Of a stretch of DNA of 64,000 nt, positions 33,467-45,486 are shown one piece after another (the stretch's first letter is position 1; every line of letters begins with the position of its first letter). The notes below the pieces were generated by a model that was given only the letters and a program-made list of their open reading frames with translations, was not told where the DNA came from and made no database searches. The stretch covers positions 779,058-843,057 of the forward strand of contig OZ024791.1 in NCBI GenBank assembly GCA_964017065.1, read 5' to 3'. Position numbers and translations under genes: made by a program. Source of the stretch: Haliclona indistincta. Lineage: Eukaryota > Porifera > Demospongiae > Haplosclerida > Chalinidae.

Positions 33467-34418
33467 CTCTATGTCATCAGATATCATGAAGAAAACTTGT
33501 CACAGGCTCGATCACAGCAGTGTCTATAGTCTACAATACAATCCCAGGCCAGGTTGCTTGTTATCAGAAGACTTACTGTGCTGTGATTGAAAAATCACTT
33601 CCTTTTTTGTAAACAACAGTTATGTTTAGTAGTAGCAAACACAGCTATCAATCATTGACTACAATGATGTGTTGTATGTACTACTATACTCTGCAAACTT
33701 GAGCATGATGATGTCAATTACAGTTGTTTACACAAAACGTATAGCTTTCAAATTACATAATTAGTAAACGGTTGTTGAATATTTCACAGTGTTTTATGAT
33801 AATAATTTATGTATACCACTAGCTACTGTCAATCTCTTACCAGCACATACATACACACATGAGGTTCAATGAGAACAAAATTTATACTGAACACTTCTTC
33901 GTGATTACTCAGTCACTACAGGTCTTTGATGAACTGGAATACACTCCATAGACCAAAGACGTACATTATGCATAAATAATATCCAAAATACAGGTTTGCA
34001 TCTGACTGTATTTTATACTAACTCACAAGCACATAGGCATAACCTAAGCTACAAAAAATAATTATAATACAATCTAAGAAAGACGACTCAAAATAAGTTA
34101 AATTTAATACAAAAATACATGTATCAAGTCTAGAGCTGTTTAAATCTCATGGCAGATTTTATGATGATTCTTCCAGCATTAGATTTGTGCTTGTGGATCA
34201 TTCTTTAGATTTCTATGTCATATGCAGCTTCTGAAAAGCCTTTTAGCTACTCATGCACACACTTTAAAAGCTGTTCCTTCATGTCATTTGATACACATTA
34301 TTACCTATTTTCTTGTCTTTAATCAAGTAATAAGTCCTACCACTATGTTCTGATTTTTTCCTATTTTGTTTCCATTCATCCATTAATTTGCTGTGAAGTC
34401 TTCTCCTTGTGCTGGTGT
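33467..34418. promoter_or_regulatory. Class B upstream flank of N5
   Basis: Differs from class A beyond the first few bases (plus: TCATCTCTATGTCATCAGAT). It is shared with N7 (42378-42710, then from 46316 after an insertion). It is AT-rich, and landmarks include CCAGCACATACATACACAC and TTTGTGCTTGTGGATCATTC. No core promoter element was identified. Confidence 0.4.
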
Positions 34419-34803
34419 TTACCTCTCTTGCCTTGCTTTGTCTGGTTTTAGTTCATCATCTGAACTACTATAGTACTGCTCTACCATCTCTTCCACTACC
34501 ATTACTATCACCATCACCATCACCATCACCATCACCATCACCATCACCATCACCATCACCACCACCACCACCACCACCACCACCACCACCACCACCACCA
34601 CCACCACCACCACCACCATCACCATCACCATCACCATCACCATCACCATCACCATCACCATCACCATCACCATCACCATCACCATCACCATCACCATCAC
34701 CATCACCATCACCATCACCATCACCATCACCATCACCATCACCATCACTATCACCATCATGCACCTTTGCTATCCTCTTGTGTACTTGTGTGCATGTGTG
34801 CAA
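34419..34803 (-). repeat. (CACCAT)n and (CACCACC) microsatellite, N5 upstream
   Basis: From about 34500 to 34757 the plus strand is pure CACCAT units around a run of about 60 bp of CAC/ACC units (near 34557-34617). On minus it reads as a Gly-Asp array with a poly-Gly centre, flanked by AKVHDGDSD and SNGSGRDGRAVL. It is the class B counterpart of the Asp/Gly/Ser arrays. Its purity suggests recent expansion. Confidence 0.75.
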
Positions 34804-35223
34804 GGAATTGGAGCAGCATAAAATGGTGCCATATCATCATTGTCTTATTGTTTTGCCAGAGAACCATGTGCTTGCATTTGGGTGCTGTTGAGTTCCATGC
34901 AGTGCTTACAGAATCAAGCATTTGGCTTCTGACAAAGAACCAACTTCCAGTATCATGTTTCATAGTTCAATATGGCACAATATAATTTATTATGTAGCAT
35001 ATTGTCCAGGATGTGATAACGGTTCTGCAGATCAAGCACGCGAGAATATTGCAACATGATATTTAAGCAATAATTATTACAACTATTGTGCAGGATAATT
35101 ATTATGTAGTACACAAAACACATAATTGGTTAAGACTTTACAATAAACCAAATTTATAATTGCACAAGAATTGGTGTAAGTTGCATGCGATCGTACGAAA
35201 GCAGAGAGAAATTGAATTAGTGA
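34804..35223. other. 3' flank of N6 (LVDQ type)
   Basis: This 3' flank differs from that of most copies (plus: GAAATTGAATTAGTGATTAC) and is shared with N8 (about 46970-47387). It is continuous with the class B block to the left. No gene is seen. Confidence 0.4.
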
Positions 35224-38200
35224 TTACTGGTCTACAAGAGACAGGCTCAATACTTGCTGTAGTTCCTTCTCTTCCATCTTCCTCTTCTGCTCCTCTTCTG
35301 CCATCGATAGACTCATGGCCATAACTAGCTGTAGATCATCATCGTCCCTGAGAGTGGGTGAGGAGCTGTGATCTGTCTCAAGATAAGGTAACTCGATCAT
35401 CTCTTTCACTGTGGGATGGTTGCTCAACACTTGTCTGAGTATTCTAACACCATCATCAGAAATTGTCGATGAGTCTTCATCAATATTTACAACATCTAGT
35501 GACCTATTCTGCTCCAGAGCACTAGCCAGTTCCTTGGCTTCATGTGTAGTCAAATCAGTATCTTCCACTTTAAACATCTTGAGACTAGTGGTTTGACACA
35601 GACGAGTACAGAGAATGTTGAGATCAGAGCTAGGCAAAGGACATGATAGTATAGTAAGAGTTTTGATATTTGGCAAGACAAGAGATTGGAATAAAAATGA
35701 GCTTGCTCTACCCTCTAGATGAACCCATAAGAGTGATGGGCAGACTTGCGGTGGTATAGTCACTGCTGGTAACACACCATCACCTTTGATGCTGATTTTA
35801 ATGACTTTCAATGAGTCCAGTTTGTGTAGACTAGAGAACAATGGTAAAAAATGTGTGACATCCACAACAGGAATATTATTCAAACGAAAATATTCCAAAT
35901 ATGGAAAAAACGATGAAAAAGATCATAAAATTTTAGAGTATTTTGCCACTGGATTCACATATATACCCACTATTGTTCCATGTTGTTGCTCCAATGAGCA
36001 GCGCCCAAACCGCTCAATGTGGTCTACGAACTTTGCTAATATTGACATTCCCACAAAGCGAAGACACCATCGTGATGTGGGACTACTGTTAGCAACACAC
36101 CAGGCTGTAACAAAGCATTCTAGTGGATTAGTAATCGTGGGATCACTAGTTTCTTGTACAAAAAGCTCATCAACCAGATCACAGGATTGAGATTCAAACA
36201 GCAGTTGAAAGAAATATGGATTATATCGAGCTCCATAAGTAGCTGAATAAACTGGCAATAAAAATGGATACTTGTCTAGTTCTTTCTCTGTGTCCTTGTC
36301 ATTCAATTCATTGTAAGCAGCAGTAAGACATCTTTTCAACAGCTCAAAAGGAACTGAAGTGAGTTTAGTGAGACCTGACAGAAAGTAAAGAGCTGGCCAA
36401 TGGTAACCTGCTGCTTTAGTAATCCCATCTCTAACTAGTGTGTCAAGAGGAAACAGGCTTGTCTCACTAACCAGACAAACCATATCCTCTGAACCCATTC
36501 TAGACCAGTGCAAGGCGGCCAAATATTCCTGTAGGGTCAGGTGTAAGAAGCAGTAAGACACTGAACTACCGATTACTAACTCTTCCTCTGCACTTTGCAT
36601 CAGACCCATATCATCACACGGAATGCTATCGAATATAAACTGTCTGTTCTCCAGACCCTCTGCCGCTAGCTGGGACAGCTTCCAAACCTGTTCCTGTACC
36701 TCTGAGGGCAAGTCAGTCAGTTGCCTGATTGATGCTGCTTTACACTTACTGTAGACCGGGTGATCACTGATGTAGCGAATCAATGAGCTGAGTAGTAGGT
36801 CTGTGTAAAGCTGTGTCAGTGTAGTGGGAGCATAAAGACCTCCCTTCTTCTGTTTCCATTTCTCAATGTATAGGGCAGTGAGTATGGCGCATTGAAGAGG
36901 AATATACATCACAGAGGACACAAATGGGTTGGAAGATATGTACGACAACAAGTCAGCCAATACCTGGGGCTGCTTGTGGCATGCTGTCTCCACATATGAT
37001 TTTATATCCTCATCATTAAAGCCCAATACTTCAATGTGTTGATCAACACTTTCTCTAAACTCTGGACACAAGCTATCACTGGCTAGCGGTCGACTGGTCA
37101 CCATAATCGATGCTCTAGGCAGGCAATCTCCTATCAGTAGCTTATTCAATATGCTATCCTCTGTTCTCTGATCGGCTGTTAGCTCATCGTATCCTTCCAG
37201 CACTAGAAACACACCTCTACCATCTACTGACGTTATGTGCTCCAAAACCTCCCGTTTGATGCTATCGTTGCTGTGATGGAAAAGATCGGACAAGCTCTTT
37301 GCCTCTCGTACACACTTACTACGCAGCTGTAGCATTAGAACGATATCCTTATCTTGTAGCATCTTGCCCTCTGCCCATTGGCGACAGAGCTCCCAAGAAA
37401 ACATTGTTTTTCCTATTCCCGGACTACCTTCTACCAAAATGTGTTGTGCTACTGACTGGTCCTCACTGATACCAATGTCCTCCATCTCTATTGGTCTCCT
37501 CTTCTTCTTTATAGCAGCAACGTCTCCATGGAGCTGTAACAAGAGACACTGACTCTTGACTTCTTCCTCCTCCTCCTCCTGGGCTGCATTGCTGACTAAG
37601 TTTAGGTGAATGAACTCTTTTGGTCGGACCTTGAGCGCCTTTTCCTTCAGTATCGGTGATTTGTTGATGTAGCGATCCTTGAGGTAGTCAATGTACCTCT
37701 GGACTAGGGCAGGAGTGTGTCGTGGTGCATGAGTAGCAGCAGGTACTACCACAGTACTGGGTCCAGCAGATTGATCTGAGTGGAGAGGATGGAATAGACT
37801 AGTACCATACAATAAGACCAGTCCCTCACTCACCTAGTGCTGTTGTGATCCTATCAGCAACATGTTTCAGTGCAGGTTGATCATTCACAGCCTCACACAA
37901 CTCTCTCACCACTCGTGCTGCTCTGGGCTCAGCCTTCATTGTAGTCTCCACTGCAGTCAGTAACCTGATGGCCTTGTCAAAATCACCAACACCAGTGAGT
38001 GTGGTGAGGTTGAGCTTAACATCTTCACTGATCAGTCGTTTAGAGTAGAGGACTGGTATCAGTGCAGTTGGACTAGTCCCCATTGCCCACACTAGTTGAT
38101 CAAAGTGTTCACGGAACACCTCGTACACAGCAGTGTTGTCATCAGCAACTGCACCAGAGAAGAGAGAGAGTGGACTCAATGTAACCACTGATCACAGCTA

Positions 38201-38232
38201 CACTCCTCACCTGTCACTGGACTGGGATTCAT
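35224..38232 (-). pseudogene. N6: NLR copy with one in-frame stop
   Basis: Exon 1 38232..38211, exon 2 38148..37834, long exon 37775..35224; all splice sites are intact. The only visible lesion is TGA at 35925..35923, after VAKYSKIL, where N7 has a Ser codon (TCA). The frame continues in register to 35224 through the LRRs and the tail (DLQLVMAMSLSM and ELQQVLSLSLVDQ). If translated it would give a death-fold/NACHT protein of about 750 aa without most LRRs. Strict pseudogene, recent truncation and sequencing error are all possible. Confidence 0.75.
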
Positions 38233-39076
38233 CTCTATGTATCGTGAGCTGGGTCCCGCTAACCACACCTTTAGAGTAGAGGACTACTTTCAGCTATAGC
38301 TCTCATGGAACCTGGAACAGTGCTGTTATCAACTGAAGAGGCAAAGCAAATATTACAACTTAGTTACAATGAATGTGATGGATCCCACTAACCTGTTCTC
38401 AGAATAAGGTTCAAGAGTGATTCAGCTTAAGGACACAGCGCTAATTCAATCTTGTCAGTAGCTTGTAATAGAAGACTAGAAACTTGTCACAGGCTCGATC
38501 ACAGCAGTGTAGTAGTCTACGATACAATCCCAGATACTAGGGCTCGTTATCAGAAGAATGTGCATGTGATCAAGTACTTCCTGTTTTATAAAAACAGTAG
38601 TAAGTTCTAGTAACCACAGCTTCTAATCACTGGCTACCAATGCAGGTGTACTACTGTATGTGATGATGGGTGTCTTGGTACAGATACATACCTCACATGG
38701 AGAGGGTAGTTCAAGTCATTCTATGACTTTATGTATAAAACTGTCAATCTCTTATTATATCCAAGCATGCATACATGCACGATGATGTTTGATGAGAATA
38801 GATACTACACTTCACATGATCGATCATGTATGAACAGCTGACAGTATTTAATACTAAACTAGCTCACAGAACCTAAGATATTGTAAGGAATTGAGCAGCA
38901 TTAACTACTACTCTATGATCATTGCCTTCATAAGTGAATATCCTTGTTTGTGTTTCATTGAGTTCCCGCAGTGCTTTACAGCAGACAATTAACTTCAATA
39001 ACCCAGAATGACCATATCTCCTAGTTCACAACACTTAAAGTACATGTAACATAATGATAGCAAGATAAGTGCACGT
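38233..39076. promoter_or_regulatory. Class A upstream flank of N6, microsatellite deleted
   Basis: Matches the class A block up to about 38840 (GATCGATCATGTATGAACAG), then jumps at about 38885 to GTAAGGAATTGAGCAGCAT, so the whole Asp/Gly/Ser array is missing. It then leads into the N7 3' flank. Confidence 0.45.
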
Positions 39077-39368
39077 TTATGGTGTCTCACTGAGAACATT
39101 TCTCATGAACATGTTGTGAACACTAACACACATATCACTGAGGGTCTTTGATGAACTGATGGAATGCACTACATCATAGATCAAGGACGTCATGCACATG
39201 GACCTTATCATGCAATAACAATATTGTTGTCCACTTTTCATTAGTTTGGTTAAGAGTATAATAAAGAAACCAATTAAGAGCAAGAAGATTAGTACGAAAA
39301 TTATAATTGCACAAGAGTTGAAGATGAAGGTTTTGATCGTATGCCAGCAGAGATGAGTGAGTTAGTGA
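39077..39368. other. Conserved 3' flank of N7
   Basis: Same 3' block as after N3 and N5, lying directly downstream of the stop at 39369. Probably 3' UTR. Confidence 0.5.
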
Positions 39369-42300
39369 TTACTGGTCCAAAAGAGACAGGTTCATTATTC
39401 GCTGTAGCTCCTCCTCTTCTTCCTTCATTCTCTTTTGCTCCTCTTCTTTTAAAAGTGATAAACTCATGGCCATAGCTACGTGTAGATCATCATCGTCACT
39501 GACAGTAGGTGAGGAGCTGTGATCTGTCTCAAGATAAGGTAACTCAATCTTCTTCACTGTGGGATGGTTGCTCAACACTTGTCTGAGTATTCTAACACCA
39601 TCATCAGTGATAGTCACTGAGTCTTCATCAATACCTACAACCTCTAGTGATCTATTCTGCTCCAGAGCACTAGCCAGTTCCTTGGCTTCATGTGTAGTCA
39701 AATCAGTATCTCCCAGTACAAATGCCTTGAGACTAGTGGTTTGACACAGACCAGTGCAGAGACTGCTGAGATCAGAGCTAGCAAGTGAACAAGATAGTAC
39801 TGTTAGAGTATTGATGTTTGCCAAGACAAGAGACTGGAATAAAAATGAGATGGCTCTACCCTCTAGTTGAACCCATGAGAGTGATGGGCAGTGTTGTGGT
39901 GGTATAGTCACTGCTGGTAACACACCTTCATCACCTTTGACAGTGATACCAAAACTTTTCAATGAGACCAGTTTGTGTAGACTAGAAAACAATGGTACAA
40001 AGTGTGTTACATCAACAATAATATTTTTCAGACTAAGATATTCCAAACATGGAAAGAACGATAAAAAAGATGATAAAATTGTCGAGTATTCTGCCACTGG
40101 ATTCACATATATCCCCACTATTGTTCCATGCTTTTGCTTCAATGAGCAGCAGCCAAACTGCTCAAAGTGGTCTATGAACTTTGCCAATATTGACATTTTC
40201 TCAAAGAGAAGATTCCATCGTGATGATGGACTACTGTTAGCAACACACCAGGCTGTAACAAAGCATTCTAGTGGATTAGTAATTATGGGTTGACTAGTTT
40301 CTTTTAAGAAAAGCTCATTAACCAGATCACAGGATTGGGATTCAAACAGCAGTTGAAAGAAATATGGATTATATCGAGCTCCAAAACTAGCTAAATAAGC
40401 AGGCAGTAAAACAGGATTTTTCTCTATGTAATCCTTAACGTCGTCTTCTTTCAATCTGTTGTGAGCTGCAATAAGACATGTTTTCAACAGCTGAACAGGA
40501 ACTGAAGTGAGTTTAGTGAGACCTGACAGAAAGTAAAGAGCTGGCCAATGGTAACCTGCTGCTTTAGTAATCCCATCTCTAACAAGTGTGTCAAGAGGAA
40601 ACAGGCTCGTCTCACTAACCAGTCTAACCATATCCTCTGAACCCATTCTAGACCAGTGCAAGGCGGCCAAATATTCCTGTAGGGTCAGGTGTAAGAAGCA
40701 GTAAGACACTGAACTACCGATTACTAACTCCTCCTCTGCACTTTGCATCAGACCCATATCATCACACGGAATGCTATCGAATATAAACTTTCTGTTCTCC
40801 AGACCCTCTGCTGCTAGCTGGGACAGCTTCCAAACCTGTTCCTGTACCTCTGAGGGCAAGTCTGACAATTGTCTAATTTTAGTTTTACACTTACTGTAGA
40901 CTGGATGATCACTGATGTAGCGAATCAATGAGCTGAGTAGTAGGTCTGTGTAAAGCTGTGTCAGTGTAGTGGGAGCATAAAGACCTCCCTTCTTCTGTTT
41001 CCATTTCTCAATGTACAGGGCAGTGAGTATGGCGCATTGAAGAGGGATATACATCACAGAGGACACAAATGGGTTGGAAGATATGTACGACAACAAGTCA
41101 GCCAATACCTGGGGCTGCTTGTGGCATGCTGTCTCCACATATGATTTTATATCCTCATCATTAAAGCCCAATACTTCAATGTGTTGATAAACACTTTCTC
41201 TAAACTCTGGACACAAGCTATCACTGGCTAGCGGTCGACTGGTCACCATAATCGATGCTTTAGGCAGGCAATCTCTTATCAGTAGCTTATTCAAGATGCT
41301 ATCCTCTGTTCTCTGATACTCTGTTAGCTCATCGTATCCTTCCAGCAATAGAAACACACCTCTACCATCTACTGACGTTATGTGCTCCAAGACCTCCTGT
41401 TTGATGCTATCGTTGCTGTGAAAGAAAAGATCGGACAAGCTCTTTGCCTCTCGCACACTCTTACTACGCAGCTGTAGCATTAGAACGATATCCTTATCTT
41501 GTAGCATCTTGCCCTCTGCCCATTGGCGACAAAGCTCCCAAGAGAACATTGTTTTTCCTATTCCCGGACTACCTTCTACCAAAATGTGTTGTGCTACTGA
41601 CTGGTCCTCACTGATACCAATGTCCTCCATCTCCATTGGTCTTCTTTTCTTCTTTATTGCAGCAACGTCTCCATGGAGCTGTAACAAGAGACACTGACTC
41701 TTGACTTCCTCCTCCTCTTCCTCCTGGGCTGCATTGCTGACCAGGTTAAGGTGAATGAACTCTTTTGGTCGGACCTTGAGCACCTTTTCCTTCAGTATCG
41801 GAGATTTGTTGATGTAGCGATCCTTGAGGTAGTCAATGTACCTCTGGACTAGGGCAGGAGTGTGTCGTGGTGCATGAGTAGCAGCAGGTACTGCCACAGT
41901 ACTGGGTCCAGCAGGTTGATCTGAGTGGAGAGGATGGAATAGACTAGTACCATACAATAAGACCAGTCCCTCACTAACCTAGTGCTGTTGTGATCCTATC
42001 AGCAACATGTCTAAGTGCAGGTTGATCATTCACAGCCTCACACAACTCTCTCACTACTCGTGCTGCTCTGGGCTCAGCCTTCATTGTAGTCTCCACTGCT
42101 GTCAGCAACCTGATGGCTTTGTCATTATTGCTAACACCAGTGAGTGTTGAGAGATCATCCTTAACATCTTCACTGATCAGTCGTTTAGAGTAGAGGACTG
42201 GTATCAGTGCAGTTGGACTAGTCCACATTGCCCTCACTAGTTGATCAAAGTGTTCACGGAACACCTCGTACACAGCAGTGTTGTCATCAGCAACTGCACC

Positions 42301-42377
42301 AGAGAAGGGAGAGAGTAGACTCAATGTAACCACTGATCACAGCTACACTTCTCACCTGTCCTTGGACTGGGATTCAT
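39369..42377 (-). CDS. N7: complete NLR (death-fold, NACHT, LRR, tandem UIM-like tail)
   Basis: Predicted 962 aa: minus-strand join of 42377..42356, 42293..41979 and 41920..39369. Introns are 62 and 58 nt. The second donor is GTTAGT rather than GTGAGT, still a normal GT donor. Start MNPSPRT. NACHT: GSPGIGKT, LLLEGYDEL, TSRP; signature FLHLTLQEYLAALHW; RI-type LRRs. Tail: DDDDLHVAMAMSLS (UIM1) and EEELQRIMNLSLLDQ (UIM2, Ile where UIMs usually have Ala). No stop or frameshift. Its upstream class B flank is split by a 3.6-kb cluster of mobile elements starting about 330 bp upstream of the ATG, which may affect expression. Confidence 0.87.
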
Positions 42378-42710
42378 CTCTATGTCATTAGACATCATGA
42401 AGAAAAGTGTCACAGGCTCGATCACAGCAGTGTATTAGTCTACAACACAATCCCAAGCCAGGTCGCTAATTATCAGAAGACTTACTTTGCTGTGATTGAT
42501 CAAGTACTTCCTTTTGTAAACAACAGTTATTAGTAGCAAACATGGCTATCAATCATTGACTACAATGATGTGTTGTATGTACTACTATACTCTGCAAACT
42601 TGAGCATGATGATGTCAATTGCAGTTGTTTACACAAAATGTATAGCTTTCAAATCACACCTTGATGAACAGTTTGTGGAATATTTCACAGTGACTTTATG
42701 ATAATTATGT
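42378..42710. promoter_or_regulatory. Class B upstream flank of N7, proximal part
   Basis: Collinear with 33467-33810 upstream of N5. Homology stops at about 42710 (TTATGATAATTATG) and resumes at about 46316 (TACCACTAGCTACTGTC). Confidence 0.4.
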
Positions 42711-43040
42711 TTGTACCCCACCACACCCAAAGATCAAAGGAAAATGGCATGGTATATATCCCATATACCCAGGGAAATATGGATATTAAGGGTGCAGTGT
42801 CACGCCCACGCATGTATTTTTGGCTGGTTGCTAGGGGACTGTATCTCAGAAACTACTGGTGATATTCCAAGAAACCAAAGACCTATGCTACAAGACTGGC
42901 GAAGGCTGTACACATTGCAAACTATGAGCGCTGAAAGTGCCAGACGGAAACGTGACGGGCGCGGCTAGATACAACGCTTAGGCTAATAAAACTTTCGTTC
43001 ACTCAGGCAGTAGAACTTCAGATTTGGGATATATATATAT

Positions 43041-44757
43041 TTTTTTTTTTTTTTTTTTTTTAACGGCAAAAAGATACTCAATAGCATTAGGCTAATATTA
43101 AGAGTATCATCAAAGAAAGGAAAAGTGAGTGGTAATGTGCACGATAGTAATAATTATGAAGTTTGATTAAGAGTGGTAATGTAAATGTGTAAAGTAAGAA
43201 GCAAAAAGCTTTAAGAAAAAAAAAAAAAAAAAATACGAACAAAAACAACAAAAAACAACAAAAAAAAACCAAAAAAAACAAAAAAACAAAAACAAAAAAA
43301 GAAAAAAAAACAAGGACAGAGACAAAAGTTAGGTAATAGTAGATTTAATTCGTTTTTTAAAGTAATAGAGAGTAGAAAGAGCTTTCGTGGAGTGAGGGAG
43401 AGAGTTCCAGAGGCGGGAGGCAGAAGGGACAAATGAGTGGAAGGAAGCAGATGAACGAGAGAAGGGAACAGAAATATTTAGTGGGTCAAAGTGGCGGGAG
43501 AGTCTAGAGGAAGGATTGACAAAAGAGAAGATAGAAGGGGGGAAATAGTGAAGATCATTAAGAAATTTGAAAGTGAGTATTAGTTTAGCCTGAGTGCGGC
43601 GAGAGGAGAGGGTAGGTAAGTTAGTAGACTTGAGAAGATAGGAATAATTAGAGGACCAGTTTTTAGAGCAGAGTTTGAGGGCGAAGAATTGGACTTTTTC
43701 AAGGGAGCGAGAATCACCAGAAGAAACAGGAGGAGACCAGACAGAGGAACAATAGGATAAGTGGGGGAGAACGAGAGCACGGTATAGACAGAGAAGAGTT
43801 TTTGGGGAAGAGAACTGATAAAAGTGACGAAAAATGGTACCTAAAACTTTTCTAGATTTGGAACAGACAGACTTGATGTGAGGAGACCAGGAGAGATTAG
43901 AGCACAGGAGTACACCTAAATATTTGTAGGAAGAAACACACTCTAAACGGTTATTATTAAGAAAAAGAGGAGGGAGAGAAGAGAGGAAGGGTGAAGGTTT
44001 ACGAGTGATAATCATGTACTTAGTTTTATTTGTATTAACATTAAGAAGGTGAGTGGATAGCCAGGAAGTGATTAAATTAATGTTAGATTGGACAGAGAAC
44101 ATACAAAAAGGAGATGAGATGGTGTGAGAGAGAAGAATATCATCAGCATAGAGGGTGAGATTAACAGAAGAAGAAAAAGGGAGGTAGGACAAGTCATTAA
44201 GATACAAAATAAACAACAAAGGGCCAAGAATGGAATCCTGGGGAACACCAGAAACAACATGAGATTTGGAGGAGAAGGAACCATTAACAATAACTTGTTG
44301 AGTACGGTTACATAAATAACTATGAAACCAAAACAAGAGATGAGGGGGGAGGTTTAGAGAAGATAGAGAGTTAAGAAGAGGTTGGTGGGGTACAGAATCA
44401 AAGGCCTTAGAGAGGTCAAAGAAAACAGCACAAACAGATTTATGTGAGTCAAGAGAGGAAAACCATGAGTTAACAACAGAAATTAGAGCAGACTCAGTGG
44501 AAAAACCGGGGCGGAAACCGAACTGAGAATTAGAGAGAAGGTTGTTTGACATACAAAAATCATATAGAAAGTTAAAAATGTGACGTTCAAGTAGTTTGCT
44601 AACAATGGACAATAAAGAGATGGGACGGAAATTAGAAGGTGAAGAAGAGTGAGAGGAGGATTTAGGAATAGGGACGACAAAGGCATTTTTCCAATCAGAG
44701 GGGAAGGAACAGGATGAGATAGAAGAGTTAAATAAGTACTTCAACAAGGCGAAGGCA
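43041..44757 (-). mobile_element. LINE-2: 5'-truncated non-LTR retrotransposon with poly(A)
   Basis: The coding part is 44747..43329 (reverse transcriptase). After the stop comes a T-rich 3' UTR of about 270 nt, ending in a run of about 22 A on the minus strand (43062..43041). The 5' end is missing, including any endonuclease. The family differs from LINE-1, having a poly(A) tail and an RLWNSLP C-terminal motif as in CR1/L2-like groups. Confidence 0.75.
43329..44747 (-). pseudogene. LINE-2 reverse transcriptase fragment
   Basis: 472 codons open without an endonuclease. RT motifs: NFRPISLLSIVSKLLER, FFDLSKAFDSVPH, SGVPQDSILGPLLF, catalytic LTLYADDILLS and YKYLGVLL. The motif normally reading QGS is QDS here, a Gly-to-Asp change at a strongly conserved position. 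The C-terminal part has RLWNSLPHSTKALSTLYYFK. The ORF is open but 5'-truncated and probably dead. Confidence 0.8.
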
Positions 44758-44863
44758 GTAACGTAGAGCTTTTTCGTGTATCGTGCTTGAAAGTGCGATT
44801 ATGAGCTGCTTACCTCGGGGTTTTCCTACTCAGAGTGTGTTTATTTAAAAAAACTCTACGTTA
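44758..44863. mobile_element. About 106-bp inverted-repeat MITE
   Basis: Left end TAACGTAGAGCTTTTT and right end AAAAAACTCTACGTTA are inverted repeats. It lies between the LINE-2 5' end and the next TIR element. Target duplication is not clear. Confidence 0.45.
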
Positions 44864-44864
44864 A

Positions 44865-45482
44865 AAGGGTGCACGCAACTAATTAATATTCACGGCGCTG
44901 CGTGTTGCTATGGTCAGTGTTTCAGGAAAACTAAAGCAGCAGACAGAGCGACATTAGCACTATAGCTAGTGCGTCTGGATAGCTACTCGTATCGTGAAAT
45001 TTAACGGGCTGGCTTGCTCGCAAGAACACGGAGAAACGAGGTCCACGATCGACGTGTTTATTCATAAAACTCACCAGTGAAGACTTGAATGAGCTCAAGA
45101 TTCCAGAAATGCAAGTTTCAACAAAGCTACAATCAAGTAACAGAGCGATTTTTTCGCTAGCGCGCCTAGAAAGCACCGTTGCCCGTCGAGCAGCATGGAT
45201 TTTCCCGTTTTTCTCTGCAGTGTGGCGTTTATTTAGAAAAATCGTTCTGTTACGGTATAGCCCACGTGTTGGCGATCGAGTAGAGCTAAAAGACGTCCAG
45301 ATCCAGCATGTGATGGCGAAGTTTTATGCCAAAATGAATGTTGGCAAGGGCAGCGCCATTGGAATGCTAGCTGAGTATACAGTTGCTATTGGCTGTGGTT
45401 TGTCGTGTAAACAGTTGCTATGTCAGCAACCACACAATAATTATATTCATAGCAGCCGCACTGTTGCTAGTTGCGTGCACCC
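44865..45482. mobile_element. TIR element (GGGTGCACGCAACTA ends) with a small ORF
   Basis: About 616 bp bounded by GGGTGCACGCAACTA (44867-44881) and its complement ending at 45482, with TTAA outside each end (44861-44864 and 45483-45486). The first 6-7 bases are shared with the outer element, so the two may be related families. It carries a 133-codon plus-strand frame. Confidence 0.6.
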
Positions 45483-45486
45483 TTAA
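45085..45486 (+). CDS. Hypothetical ORF in TIR element
   Basis: 133 codons from ATG (MNELKIPEMQVSTKLQSSNR). Basic and hydrophobic stretches (AAWIFPFFSAVWRLFRKIVL; VGDRVELKDVQIQHVMAKFY) are present. The stop is formed at the right terminal repeat (CVHP then TAA in the flanking TTAA), which argues that the C-terminus is fortuitous. No family recognised. Confidence 0.25.
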   Translation: MNELKIPEMQVSTKLQSSNRAIFSLARLESTVARRAAWIFPFFSAVWRLFRKIVLLRYSPRVGDRVELKDVQIQHVMAKFYAKMNVGKGSAIGMLAEYTVAIGCGLSCKQLLCQQPHNNYIHSSRTVASCVHP

